From positions 1 through 14,169 of the forward strand of contig USBP01000011.1 of NCBI GenBank assembly GCA_900552985.1: a stretch of DNA of 14,169 nucleotides. The letters are read 5' to 3'. Below, piece after piece: positions 1 through 6,078 of the stretch (the first letter of the stretch is position 1; each line of letters opens with the position of its first letter). The translations under genes were made by a program, and so were the position numbers. Under the pieces are notes generated by a model. It was not told where the DNA came from and ran no database searches. It saw only the letters and a program-made list of their open reading frames with translations. The stretch is from an uncultured Oscillospiraceae bacterium. GTDB lineage: Bacteria > Bacillota > Clostridia > Oscillospirales > Acutalibacteraceae.

Positions 1-112
1 CGATGGCGGCTCAAAAGCAGCCGGCCGCGATACATGGATAATATCACAACATACCGATACTCCCCCAGCGTATGAAGAGGATACGTTTCACAACGCATCG
101 GCGCATTCCCCC

Positions 113-817
113 TTACCAATAAGGCTCCGCAAAAATCAGCGAAAATTTCTCACAATCCGCCATGGAGAAATATTCCCCATCCGCCACGATGATGTGATCA
201 TAAAGCCTGATATCCATTGACCGCAGCAGCCGTGCAAGTGCGCGCGTCGTTTCCACATCCGACTGTGAGGGCGCCGGAACACCGTTCGGATGATTATGCC
301 CCAGCACAACGCAGGAAGCGTTATAGCGCAGCGCTGTTTCTACAATCCGGCGGTTGCTGATATCCACCATGGATTGCGTCCCCTCCGATACCACGGCACA
401 ATGCAGCACCCGTCCCCGGTTATCCATGCACAGCAGCAAAACCCGCTCCACCGTCACGCCATTGAATTTTGAAACCAAAAGCTCACCGCAGGCATGTGAG
501 GAAAATGCATCAAACCCTCTAAGCGCACGATCCTCCAGATACCGCCGGTTCACAGCTGGCATCAGCTTAATCAATACGGCCGTATTCATCCCGACGCCCC
601 CTACCCTGGTCAAATCCTCAACCGAGGCGTCAAACACGGCGGAAAGCGAACCAAATGCCTCAATCAACCTGTGGGCGATCTCATTGGTATCCTGCCTGGG
701 AATCGCGTAAAAAAGCAAAAGCTCCAAAACGTTATGCGGCTCAAACTGATCCAGGCCCTCGCGCAGAAAACGCTGCCGCAGCCGGTCACGATGGCCCTCA
801 TGCAACCCCTTTTCCAC
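113..817 (-). CDS. radC: RadC-family JAB/MPN-domain protein
   Basis: The protein has 234 residues from a GTG start at 817, chosen because AGGAGG lies 9 bases upstream; an in-frame TTG at 838 has no such site. Domains in order are a helix-hairpin-helix-like region (about 30-95, with VGGVG at 72-76) and a JAB/MPN (JAMM) domain (about 100-234). The metal-binding motif GHNHPNGVPAPSQSD is intact, with His174, His176 and Asp187. RadC proteins are widespread. The old link to DNA repair is not well supported, and the real substrate is unknown; a metal-dependent hydrolase acting near DNA is the usual guess. The gene diverges from the pseudouridine synthase gene with a shared promoter region. It seems complete, somewhat longer at its N-terminus than the JAB core, and normal for the family. 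Confidence 0.92.
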   Translation of the reverse strand: MEKGLHEGHRDRLRQRFLREGLDQFEPHNVLELLLFYAIPRQDTNEIAHRLIEAFGSLSAVFDASVEDLTRVGGVGMNTAVLIKLMPAVNRRYLEDRALRGFDAFSSHACGELLVSKFNGVTVERVLLLCMDNRGRVLHCAVVSEGTQSMVDISNRRIVETALRYNASCVVLGHNHPNGVPAPSQSDVETTRALARLLRSMDIRLYDHIIVADGEYFSMADCEKFSLIFAEPYW

Positions 818-875
818 CCGCAGAGCCCTCCTCTCCAACGACGCTGCTCACGAAAACGAAAAGCTATTTACGGCA

Positions 876-904
876 ATTATACTGCATTTCCGGCCTTTTG
901 AAAA
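876..904 (-). promoter_or_regulatory. Sigma-A promoter for radC
   Basis: Minus-strand -10 TATAAT (881-876) is a perfect consensus. It is separated by 17 bases from a -35 TTTTCA (904-899) that matches four of six consensus positions. The -10 lies about 60 bases upstream of the radC GTG start. The -35 box overlaps the -35 box of the divergent promoter. Confidence 0.7.
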
Positions 905-924
905 GCCTCGAAATATGTTATACT
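896..924 (+). promoter_or_regulatory. Extended -10 promoter for the RluA-family gene
   Basis: The -10 TATACT (919-924) is preceded by TGT (916-918), giving an extended -10 element. A poor -35 TTTTGA (896-901) lies 17 bases upstream of the -10. This would transcribe the pseudouridine synthase with a leader of about 40 bases. Confidence 0.6.
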
Positions 925-973
925 GAAACCGTTTTCCGAGAGGAACCACTGCTTTTGCAAAGAGGTGTTGCGC

Positions 974-1939
974 TTGAAAAGCTTTACCATACAACAAAAC
1001 GACGCGAATCAACGGCTGGATAAATACCTGACCAAAGCACTGCCCAATCTGCCGCAGCCGCTGCTCTACAAATACATCCGTAAAAAACGGATTAAGTGTA
1101 ACGGCAAACGCGCCGATATCTCCACCCGGCTACAGGCGGGGGATGTTATAGATCTGTATATCAACGATGAATTTTTTATTCAGCCGGAAAAGCGCTACGA
1201 TTTTATGAGCGCTTCCTCCCGCATCGATATCGTCTACGAGGATGAGAATCTGCTGCTGCTCGATAAAAAAGCCGGCTTGCTCTGCCACCCGGATGAACGG
1301 GAATACGTCGATACGCTCATCACTCGTGTAAAACGATACCTCTATGAAAAAGGCGCATACGATCCGGCAGACGAACGTTCCTTTACGCCTGCGCTCGTCA
1401 ACCGCATCGACCGCAACACAGGTGGGATTGTAATTGCCGCCAAAAATGCGGCCACCCTGCGCGTATTGAATGAAAAGATGAAAAACCGTGAGCTGCACAA
1501 GCGGTATTTGTGCCTGGTGATCGGCAAATTGGCGCAGAAGGAGGCCACATTAGAGGGCTACCTCTTGAAGGACGAAAAGAAAAACCGCGTCTATGTGCGG
1601 GATACGATGTGCCCCGGCGCCAAAACGATCCGCACCCGCTACCATGTGCTCGGCTACCGCAACGGACTGAGCCTGGTAGAGGTGGAGCTCTTAACGGGGC
1701 GAACGCATCAGATCCGCGCGCATTTCGCCTCTATCGGCCATCCCCTGCTGGGAGATGGGAAGTACGGAACAAACCTGCAAAACAAACAATATGGAGGCTA
1801 CAAAAAGCAGTGCCTGTATTCCTATCAGCTACAGTTCGATTTTCAAACGGACGCAGAGCACTTGGACTATCTTCAGGGGAAAACCTTCACCGTGCAGGAT
1901 GTGTGGTTCCGCACGGCATTTGAAGAAGGGACACTGTGA
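974..1939 (+). CDS. RluA-family pseudouridine synthase
   Basis: The start is set at TTG 974 because AAAGAGGTG (959-967) lies at normal distance; in-frame GTG 965 lies inside that site. The product has 321 residues. An N-terminal S4 RNA-binding domain (about 10-68) precedes the RluA catalytic domain (about 85-310). The catalytic motif reads NRIDRNTGG, with Asp146 as the expected nucleophile; His is replaced by Asn at the first position, as in other Clostridial members. The downstream motif TGRTHQIRAHFASIGHPLLG is intact. The enzyme converts specific uridines in RNA, usually 23S rRNA, to pseudouridine in the cytoplasm. Which site is modified cannot be read from sequence, so I give no rluB/C/D name. 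It is the only plus-strand gene here and is monocistronic, ending at a terminator. Confidence 0.93.
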   Translation: MKSFTIQQNDANQRLDKYLTKALPNLPQPLLYKYIRKKRIKCNGKRADISTRLQAGDVIDLYINDEFFIQPEKRYDFMSASSRIDIVYEDENLLLLDKKAGLLCHPDEREYVDTLITRVKRYLYEKGAYDPADERSFTPALVNRIDRNTGGIVIAAKNAATLRVLNEKMKNRELHKRYLCLVIGKLAQKEATLEGYLLKDEKKNRVYVRDTMCPGAKTIRTRYHVLGYRNGLSLVEVELLTGRTHQIRAHFASIGHPLLGDGKYGTNLQNKQYGGYKKQCLYSYQLQFDFQTDAEHLDYLQGKTFTVQDVWFRTAFEEGTL

Positions 1940-1975
1940 GCATCTGGTTCTTTTCTCCATAAGCTTTCCCAACAG

Positions 1976-2014
1976 AAAAAACACCCTCCAGCCCCATGGC
2001 GGAAGGTGTTTTTT
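1976..2014. terminator. Bidirectional intrinsic terminator
   Basis: AAAAAACACC (1976-1985) pairs with GGTGTTTTTT (2005-2014). TCC/GGA and GCC/GGC pairs extend the stem inward, with a mismatch and a bulge. Both strands have a T-run after the GC stem. It lies between the converging pseudouridine synthase (stop at 1939) and surface-protein genes (stop at 2035), and can end transcription from both. Confidence 0.85.
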
Positions 2015-2034
2015 GTGTTATTATCCGTGGTTGC

Positions 2035-2592
2035 TTATGCTTCCTTCTTGCGAGTGCAGACAAACGCCGCAGCAGCCGCAACAGAAACAACGCCGAGCAC
2101 CGCGATGCCGATAGCGGAATCACCGGTATCCGGAATCACTTCGGGCTCAGTCGGAGCCTCGGTGGGAGCCTCGGTCGGAGCCTCAGTGGTGGTCTCCTTC
2201 TCCGCCGGAGCGATGGAGTAGAGCTGCGCAATCAGCTGAGCAAGCTCATTGTCCGCCAGGCCGTTGATGATGCCGGCGATGTCAAAGTCACCGCCGCCGA
2301 TGCTGCCAAGAGCACCAACAATGGTGTCCTTCAGGCTGGTGATATCAAAATCACTCAGACCGCCCAGCATATCCGTGATGGCGCTGATATCGAAATCGCC
2401 GCCCGTGAGGGAGCTGATATCAAAGCTGCCAAGACCGGAAAGGACATCTGTGATTGCACCGAGATCAATGCCCGCGCCGCCGATCGCATCAGCAATCATG
2501 TCAACCGGATCCTGTGTGTCAGCCGCGAAGGACGGAACGCACAGAGCGAAGCAAAGAGCCAGAGCAAGCACCACGCTGAGAACCTTTTTCAT
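2035..2592 (-). CDS. Secreted repeat protein with sortase-type C-terminal tail
   Basis: I do not recognise the family. The ATG at 2592 was preferred over the one at 2601 because AGAAGGGA lies about 10 bases before it but touches the other. The 185-residue product begins MKKVLSVVLALALCFALCVP, a clear signal peptide with likely cleavage after Ala23 or Ala24. Residues 42-107 hold five degenerate repeats beginning IDL, FDI, FDI, FDI, FDI (positions 42, 57, 67, 82, 103), rich in Gly, Asp and Ile. A TEAP-repeat linker (about 134-150) leads to IPDTGDS (153-159), a hydrophobic segment and RKKEA. That tail resembles an LPXTG-type sorting signal, so the protein is probably attached to the wall, or otherwise held in the membrane. 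No sortase gene lies in the window. It is transcribed from its own strong promoter. Role unknown; a small surface or adhesion protein is a guess. Confidence 0.85.
   Translation of the reverse strand: MKKVLSVVLALALCFALCVPSFAADTQDPVDMIADAIGGAGIDLGAITDVLSGLGSFDISSLTGGDFDISAITDMLGGLSDFDITSLKDTIVGALGSIGGGDFDIAGIINGLADNELAQLIAQLYSIAPAEKETTTEAPTEAPTEAPTEPEVIPDTGDSAIGIAVLGVVSVAAAAAFVCTRKKEA
2144..2191. repeat. 12-bp tandem repeat encoding the TEAP linker
   Basis: Four consecutive 12-base units, of the form gcctcggtcgga on the plus strand with one to three changes each, encode the Thr-Glu-Ala-Pro linker of the surface protein on the minus strand. Such arrays can change copy number by slippage without breaking the frame. 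Confidence 0.8.
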
Positions 2593-2653
2593 GGTGAACA
2601 TTCCCTTCTCTTGATTATATTTACAACGGCAGTCGCCGCTGCATTACATTGCA

Positions 2654-2682
2654 ATTATGCCACGAAACCGGCATAAAGTCAA
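2654..2682 (-). promoter_or_regulatory. Sigma-A promoter for the surface protein
   Basis: -35 TTGACT (2682-2677), a 17-base spacer and -10 CATAAT (2659-2654) preceded by TGG, giving an extended -10. It lies 62 bases upstream of the start codon. It starts only 27 bases after the DUF4474 stop, with no obvious terminator between, so some read-through from that gene is possible. Confidence 0.8.
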
Positions 2683-2708
2683 CTATAAAATCCCCTCTCG
2701 GAGAAACA

Positions 2709-3641
2709 TTACCAGGTGAAATAAACATCGTTGCCCTTCACCTGGAAAACGGGCGTTACAGTCGGCTTGTTTTTATTATAGCTGTTCCCTACATTTTTGA
2801 AGGTACGCCCCTGTGCATCCGTCTGCTTTTGCAGGGCGTTTACAAAGGCGTCGCGCATCTCCGCATCCTTGAGCGTGATGCGGGCAACCACGTTCAGCTC
2901 CGACCGGTCGGAAAGATCGTCCAGCATACCGGGATCAAAAGCAGCCGCCCACCAATAATAGGTATAGGGCATATGGAAAATAAACTCACCCTTCCGATAC
3001 AGGCTCGCCTCCATATAGAGGGCGTTTTCATCGGTTGCGCAGTCATAAAACTCTATCACACGGGTAGTCGGCTTATGATAGACGCCGATTTCACAGCCGA
3101 TGGAGGGGCCATATTGGCCCTTCCACATCTGGATCATCCAGTCTAAGTTGTTGTAACGGAATTTGACGCGCACGGTGTCAAAATCCATCGCGGCATAGGG
3201 CGCCATCTGGTCATACAGCTCGCAGTAGCCAAGGCTGCGGCGGAAATCCGTCGCCCCGATCGGAACAAGGTTCCCGTTTTCATCATATTCCACGAAGGGA
3301 TTGGAGGAAAAATCCGTCACCGGCCCTGTCGCCTTAGTGGTAGAGGGCTTAGCCGTCGTCACCGGTTTTGTCACGGGCGATGTAGCGCGCGGCCTTGTAG
3401 TGGTGGGCTCCGTTTCTGCCTCAGTGGAGGGCTCTGTGCTCTCCGCAGTAGAGGGCTCCGTCGATACCTCCCCTACCGATTCCGACGGCGCATACACATC
3501 TACAGCAGCGCTGTCACTCTCAGACGGCGCAGGCTCCGGCTCGTTCCCATTGCGCACGGCAAACACAACGCCGACGATCACGGCAATCGCCGCGCAGACC
3601 GCTACCACGGTCACAACGATCCTGGTCTTTTTCTTATCCAT
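2709..3641 (-). CDS. Membrane-anchored DUF4474 protein
   Basis: The product has 310 residues from an ATG with AAGGAG 7 bases upstream. MDKKKTR is followed by one transmembrane segment (about 8-28), which acts as an uncleaved signal anchor with the rest outside. Residues 32-108 are a low-complexity Ser/Thr/Pro/Glu linker suited to crossing the wall. Residues 110-310 match, by my recognition, the DUF4474 family of Clostridia: the marks are LGYCELYD (137-144), DFDTVRVKF (153-161), WMIQMWKGQYG (168-178) and GCEIGVYHK (182-190). The family has no known function. A conserved Trp/Lys-rich face could bind an envelope polymer, but that is inference. The gene stands alone, with its own promoter and a structured leader. 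Its linker resembles that of the surface protein downstream, suggesting both work at the cell surface. Confidence 0.85.
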   Translation of the reverse strand: MDKKKTRIVVTVVAVCAAIAVIVGVVFAVRNGNEPEPAPSESDSAAVDVYAPSESVGEVSTEPSTAESTEPSTEAETEPTTTRPRATSPVTKPVTTAKPSTTKATGPVTDFSSNPFVEYDENGNLVPIGATDFRRSLGYCELYDQMAPYAAMDFDTVRVKFRYNNLDWMIQMWKGQYGPSIGCEIGVYHKPTTRVIEFYDCATDENALYMEASLYRKGEFIFHMPYTYYWWAAAFDPGMLDDLSDRSELNVVARITLKDAEMRDAFVNALQKQTDAQGRTFKNVGNSYNKNKPTVTPVFQVKGNDVYFTW

Positions 3642-3664
3642 CGGTTTTCTCCTTTTCTCATGAA

Positions 3665-3680
3665 GCCGGCGCAGGCCGGC
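3665..3680 (-). other. GC hairpin in the DUF4474 leader
   Basis: GCCGGC (3665-3670) and GCCGGC (3675-3680) form a perfect 6-bp stem around a 4-base loop. It lies in the transcribed leader about 25 bases before the start codon and just upstream of the ribosome binding site. It has no T-run, so it is more likely an RNA stability or translation element than a terminator. Two copies of TTGTCA lie next to it (minus strand, about 3682-3700). Confidence 0.45.
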
Positions 3681-3719
3681 CTGTTGACAAATCGCCTGAC
3701 AACCAATGCAACTGGCGCC

Positions 3720-3749
3720 ATTATATCAAATTCCATCGGTCTGCGTCAA
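3720..3749 (-). promoter_or_regulatory. Sigma-A promoter for the DUF4474 gene
   Basis: -35 TTGACG (3749-3744), an 18-base spacer and a perfect -10 TATAAT (3725-3720) preceded by TGA, giving an extended -10. The leader from here to the ATG is about 70 bases. Confidence 0.85.
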
Positions 3750-3753
3750 GCAA

Positions 3754-3792
3754 ACGGCTGCTGAAAATCGCTCGGGATTTTCAGCAAACCGT
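3754..3792 (-). terminator. Long inverted repeat behind the nitroreductase gene
   Basis: GCTGAAAATC (3760-3769) pairs perfectly with GATTTTCAGC (3776-3785) around a 6-base loop. One more A-T pair, and ACGG/CCGT beyond a small internal loop, extend the stem. It lies 15 bases beyond the nitroreductase stop and 5 bases before the DUF4474 -35 box. The T-run on the minus strand is weak (GTTTGCTT), so termination may be partial. A regulatory site for the next promoter is the alternative. Confidence 0.55.
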
Positions 3793-3806
3793 ATAAAAAC
3801 GCTCTT

Positions 3807-4346
3807 TTAATCGACAATACGCAGGATTTCGTTTATTTGCTTCCTCTTTTTCTCCCGCAGGCCTTCCTGTGCGGCATAACCGACGCTCAGCACCAGGCGG
3901 ATCCGCTTTGATTTTGGGATATCCAGCAGAGCTTTCAGCTTTTTTTCATCCAGCCATCCCATAATGCAGGTGGAAAGCCCCTGCTCCACAGCAGCCAGGC
4001 AAATGTGCGCAACAGCGATACCGATATCGATCTGGGCAAACTGCTGATCCTTCATCGCACCGCCCAGCTTTGCCGTGAGGTTTGCCTTTTCTTCCACAAC
4101 GATAATAAAGGCCGGGCACTTGTCCGTAAAGCGGTTCATGCCCATTCCCTGCACGCATTTTGCCACCAAAGGCGATACGTCCGGGCAGTTAACGGCAATA
4201 AAGCTCCACGGCTGGCTATTGCAGGCAGAAGGCGCTATCCGCGCCGCCTCAATGCATTTGACGAGCTTTTCCGTTTCCACCGGTTTCTGCGGATCGTAGC
4301 TGCGGCAGCTCTCGCGCCTTGCGATCAGATCAAAAAAATCTTTCAT
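3807..4346 (-). CDS. Nitroreductase-family FMN oxidoreductase
   Basis: The start at ATG 4346 follows AGGAGG at ideal spacing; an upstream in-frame ATG (4376) lacks one. The 179-residue protein has the family's N-terminal FMN phosphate-binding pattern ARRESCRSY (9-17), APSACNSQPWSF (38-49) and a C-terminal GY/basic tail (KKRKQIN). At this length it belongs to the short nitroreductase class. These enzymes are cytoplasmic flavoproteins that use NAD(P)H to reduce nitro compounds, quinones or enones; the physiological substrate is not readable here. Clostridial members of this size are common and mostly uncharacterised. The gene lies 55 bases behind the MGMT-like gene with no terminator between, so the two are probably co-transcribed, which may hint at a response to electrophilic or alkylating compounds (inference). 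Confidence 0.9.
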   Translation of the reverse strand: MKDFFDLIARRESCRSYDPQKPVETEKLVKCIEAARIAPSACNSQPWSFIAVNCPDVSPLVAKCVQGMGMNRFTDKCPAFIIVVEEKANLTAKLGGAMKDQQFAQIDIGIAVAHICLAAVEQGLSTCIMGWLDEKKLKALLDIPKSKRIRLVLSVGYAAQEGLREKKRKQINEILRIVD

Positions 4347-4401
4347 CGGGATACCTCCTGTGTCGTAACGAATCAAATGCCGATGCGCCTGTTTGCCGAC
4401 G

Positions 4402-4722
4402 TTATTCTGGCATCAAACCGTCCCAGCAAAAATGAGCCATATCCACGCGCCCATCCGGCAAGAAGCGCACGCCTTCGCGCTGAAGCAGGAACACCTGCTC
4501 ATTTTCACCGCCAAACGCAAAGGCCTTCGACACCTCGCCGAACCGGTTGACGACGCGGAAGCATGGAATGTGCGCAGGATCCGGGTTCACGTGCAGCGCA
4601 TAGCCCACCACGCGGGACCAGCGCGGATTGCCAGCCAATGCCGCCACCTGCCCATAAGTGGCGACCTTGCCATACGGAATGCGCCGAACGACAGCATAAA
4701 TGCGCTCAAAACTGTTTTGCAT
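4402..4722 (-). CDS. MGMT/ATL-family DNA-binding protein, Cys kept, His changed to Phe
   Basis: This 106-residue protein is the C-terminal helix-turn-helix domain of O6-alkylguanine-DNA alkyltransferase standing alone, the size of ATL proteins. It has the DNA-binding helix signature PYGKVATYGQVAALAGNP (16-33) and WSRVVG (35-40), whose Arg37 matches the arginine finger. Asn46 and the alkyl-acceptor position Cys54 are present, and Glu83 fits the active-site Glu. The usual PCHRV reads PCFRV: Phe55 replaces the His that activates Cys. ATL proteins instead lose the Cys (often Trp) and only flag damage for excision repair. This protein may therefore be a weak alkyltransferase or a lesion-recognition protein. 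ATG 4722 follows an AAGGGGG site. Likely first gene of a unit with the nitroreductase. Confidence 0.9.
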   Translation of the reverse strand: MQNSFERIYAVVRRIPYGKVATYGQVAALAGNPRWSRVVGYALHVNPDPAHIPCFRVVNRFGEVSKAFAFGGENEQVFLLQREGVRFLPDGRVDMAHFCWDGLMPE

Positions 4723-4754
4723 GAAAAGCCCCCTTGTTTACCAGCCTCGCCTCT

Positions 4755-4783
4755 ATCCTACCGCGCCGTGCCCAAAAGCACAA
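4755..4783 (-). promoter_or_regulatory. Possible promoter for the MGMT-like gene
   Basis: Minus-strand TAGGAT (4760-4755) with TTGTGC (4783-4778) 17 bases upstream. Both hexamers are imperfect. The position just behind the azlD terminator and 33 bases before the ATG fits. Confidence 0.35.
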
Positions 4784-4794
4784 GAGCAAACGGC

Positions 4795-4829
4795 AAAAAA
4801 GCAAAAACTTCCTGCGCACCGCGCGCAGG
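4795..4829 (-). terminator. Intrinsic terminator of azlCD
   Basis: CCTGCGC (4811-4817) and GCGCAGG (4823-4829) form a perfect 7-bp GC stem with a 5-base loop. On the minus strand it is followed by TTTTT and, after GC, TTTTTT. It begins about 20 bases beyond the azlD stop. Confidence 0.85.
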
Positions 4830-4848
4830 GCCAGGGCAGACCCGTCGG

Positions 4849-5157
4849 TTAAACCAGCAGCTCCGCGAGAAATACCGCCGCACAGGAGCAAAGCGCAACC
4901 GTCAGCAGGCTTTTTTCAAAAAAGGCCAGAATCAACGCGACCGCCAGCCCTGCGAGGGCGGAATACACGCTGCCGGTCGAATACAGGATTGCAGGGAACG
5001 TCATCGCGCCAAGCACTGCATAGGGAATGTAATAAAGGAACGAGCGAATGAAACGGTTTTTAATTTTTTTCTGAAACACCGCGAGCGGCAACATTCGGAT
5101 CAGATAGGTTACGACGGCCATCACAGCAATGTAGGCCAACAGCATCTCTGTTTTCAC
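4849..5157 (-). CDS. azlD: AzlD-family branched-chain amino acid export subunit
   Basis: The product is 102 residues, typical for AzlD, with about four hydrophobic segments (roughly 5-22, 38-62, 64-80 and 84-101). The conserved TYLIRMLPLAVF (17-28) near the N-terminus is a family mark. AzlD is the small partner of AzlC in an inner-membrane exporter of branched-chain amino acids and, in Bacillus, the analogue 4-azaleucine. It starts at GTG 5157, with GGGGGAG at normal spacing inside the end of azlC. The two genes share GTGA, so translation is probably coupled. It ends about 20 bases before a strong terminator. Confidence 0.92.
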   Translation of the reverse strand: MKTEMLLAYIAVMAVVTYLIRMLPLAVFQKKIKNRFIRSFLYYIPYAVLGAMTFPAILYSTGSVYSALAGLAVALILAFFEKSLLTVALCSCAAVFLAELLV

Positions 5158-5900
5158 GATACCGCTCCCCCTTCCTCACACGTCTCGCCCCCATCCTCCA
5201 CCGGATGCAGCAGAGCGCCCAGGGCAGAAGCTGCCACTGCGCAGAGGATCATGGCAAAGCCGGAGGAGACGCCCCCGAGCATGGGCAGCCACTCGAACAG
5301 GCTGCTCAGCACAACCGCCAGCAGGATCACCCCCAGCACTGCACGGTTATGCTTGGCAGGCGGTACGATAATGGCGAGAAACATGCCGTAAATTGCAATG
5401 CCAAATGCAGATGCAACCCGCTCCGGCAGAAGTGACGCCGCCACAGCGCCGAGCAGCGTACCGCCCGACCAGCCAAGATAAGGGATGCAGGCAAGGCCAC
5501 ACAAATAACGCCGACCAAGCGCTCCCTCCTGCATACTTGCCACGGCGAAAATCTCATCCGTGTTGAAAAAAGAGAGAAAAATACGGTCGATCGTCCGTAT
5601 GGAACCACTCAGCTTCTGCGATAGAGAAAGAGACATCAGAGAATACCGGATATTGACGACAAATTGGGTCAGCGCCATCTCAAACAGCGGCGCGCCCGAC
5701 GTCATCAGGGAAAGCCCTGCGAACTGCCCGGCAGAGGTAAGGTTGGTCATCGAAATGAGTACCGCTGCCCAAACCGGCAAGCCCGCCGCCACCGCCATCA
5801 CGCCAAAGGTGACAGATACGGATAAATAGCCAAGGCCAATCGGCACACCGTCGCGCAGCCCCTTAGAAAACTGGTTTTGAACCGTTTGCGTTTCCCCCAT
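5154..5900 (-). CDS. azlC: AzlC-family branched-chain amino acid permease
   Basis: The ATG at 5900 was chosen because AAGGA lies 7 bases upstream. An in-frame ATG at 5930 has no ribosome binding site and abuts a hairpin. The product is 248 residues with several membrane segments. It carries the AzlC marks AGQFAGLSL (about 57-65) and NIRYSLMSLSLSQKL (about 82-96), and an FNTDEIF segment. AzlC is the large channel-forming subunit of the AzlCD exporter, which lowers intracellular leucine, isoleucine and valine. The overlap with azlD supports a two-subunit transporter. No AzlB-like (Lrp-type) repressor gene, as found next to azlCD in Bacillus, lies nearby. The leader contains nested hairpins that could regulate it. 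Confidence 0.93.
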   Translation of the reverse strand: MGETQTVQNQFSKGLRDGVPIGLGYLSVSVTFGVMAVAAGLPVWAAVLISMTNLTSAGQFAGLSLMTSGAPLFEMALTQFVVNIRYSLMSLSLSQKLSGSIRTIDRIFLSFFNTDEIFAVASMQEGALGRRYLCGLACIPYLGWSGGTLLGAVAASLLPERVASAFGIAIYGMFLAIIVPPAKHNRAVLGVILLAVVLSSLFEWLPMLGGVSSGFAMILCAVAASALGALLHPVEDGGETCEEGGAVS

Positions 5901-5930
5901 AAAATCATCCTTCGTTGAGACATTTGACAT

Positions 5931-5948
5931 GGAAACAGAAGGGTTTCC
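5931..5948. repeat. Hairpin in the azlC leader
   Basis: GGAAAC (5931-5936) and GTTTCC (5943-5948) form a perfect 6-bp inverted repeat, 30 bases before the chosen azlC start and directly against the alternative upstream ATG. Confidence 0.5.
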
Positions 5949-5953
5949 GGCCG

Positions 5954-5999
5954 TGCAGGCATAGCTTCCATTTCAAGGAAGGGCCCCTTATGGCCTGCA
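5954..5999. repeat. Nested inverted repeat in the azlC leader
   Basis: TGCAGGCATA (5954-5963) pairs with TATGGCCTGCA (5989-5999), ten pairs with one bulged base. Inside it, CTTCC (5965-5969) pairs with GGAAG (5977-5981). It lies between the ispH-rpsA terminator and azlC. No clear sigma-A promoter for azlC was found around it. It could be an operator, or an RNA structure if transcription starts upstream. Confidence 0.5.
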
Positions 6000-6030
6000 A
6001 AAAGCGCCTCCGGCCGCAGCCGGAAGCGCT
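5999..6030 (-). terminator. Intrinsic terminator of the ispH-rpsA operon
   Basis: On the minus strand, AGCGC and TCCGGC separated by one mismatched base pair with GCCGGA and GCGCT (6003-6030) around a 4-base loop, followed by a T5 run (6003-5999). It starts 48 bases after the ispH-rpsA stop codon. Confidence 0.9.
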
Positions 6031-6078
6031 CAAAAGCTTTTCTGCAATCAAATAAGGCTTCACTCTTCCATAAGCGCC

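Noticed and set aside
1..35. Start of another minus-strand gene at the left edge (ATG at 35)
   Set aside because: There is no ribosome binding site and only about eleven codons are visible, so nothing supports it.
2144..2191. CRISPR-like short repeats
   Set aside because: The units are contiguous with no spacers and encode a protein linker, so this is a coding tandem repeat.
4393..5391. 332-residue open frame on the plus strand
   Set aside because: It is antisense to the MGMT-like, azlD and azlC genes and crosses a terminator; no family features.
5901..6078. T-box leader before azlC
   Set aside because: The leader is too short and lacks the conserved T-box sequence; only simple hairpins are seen.
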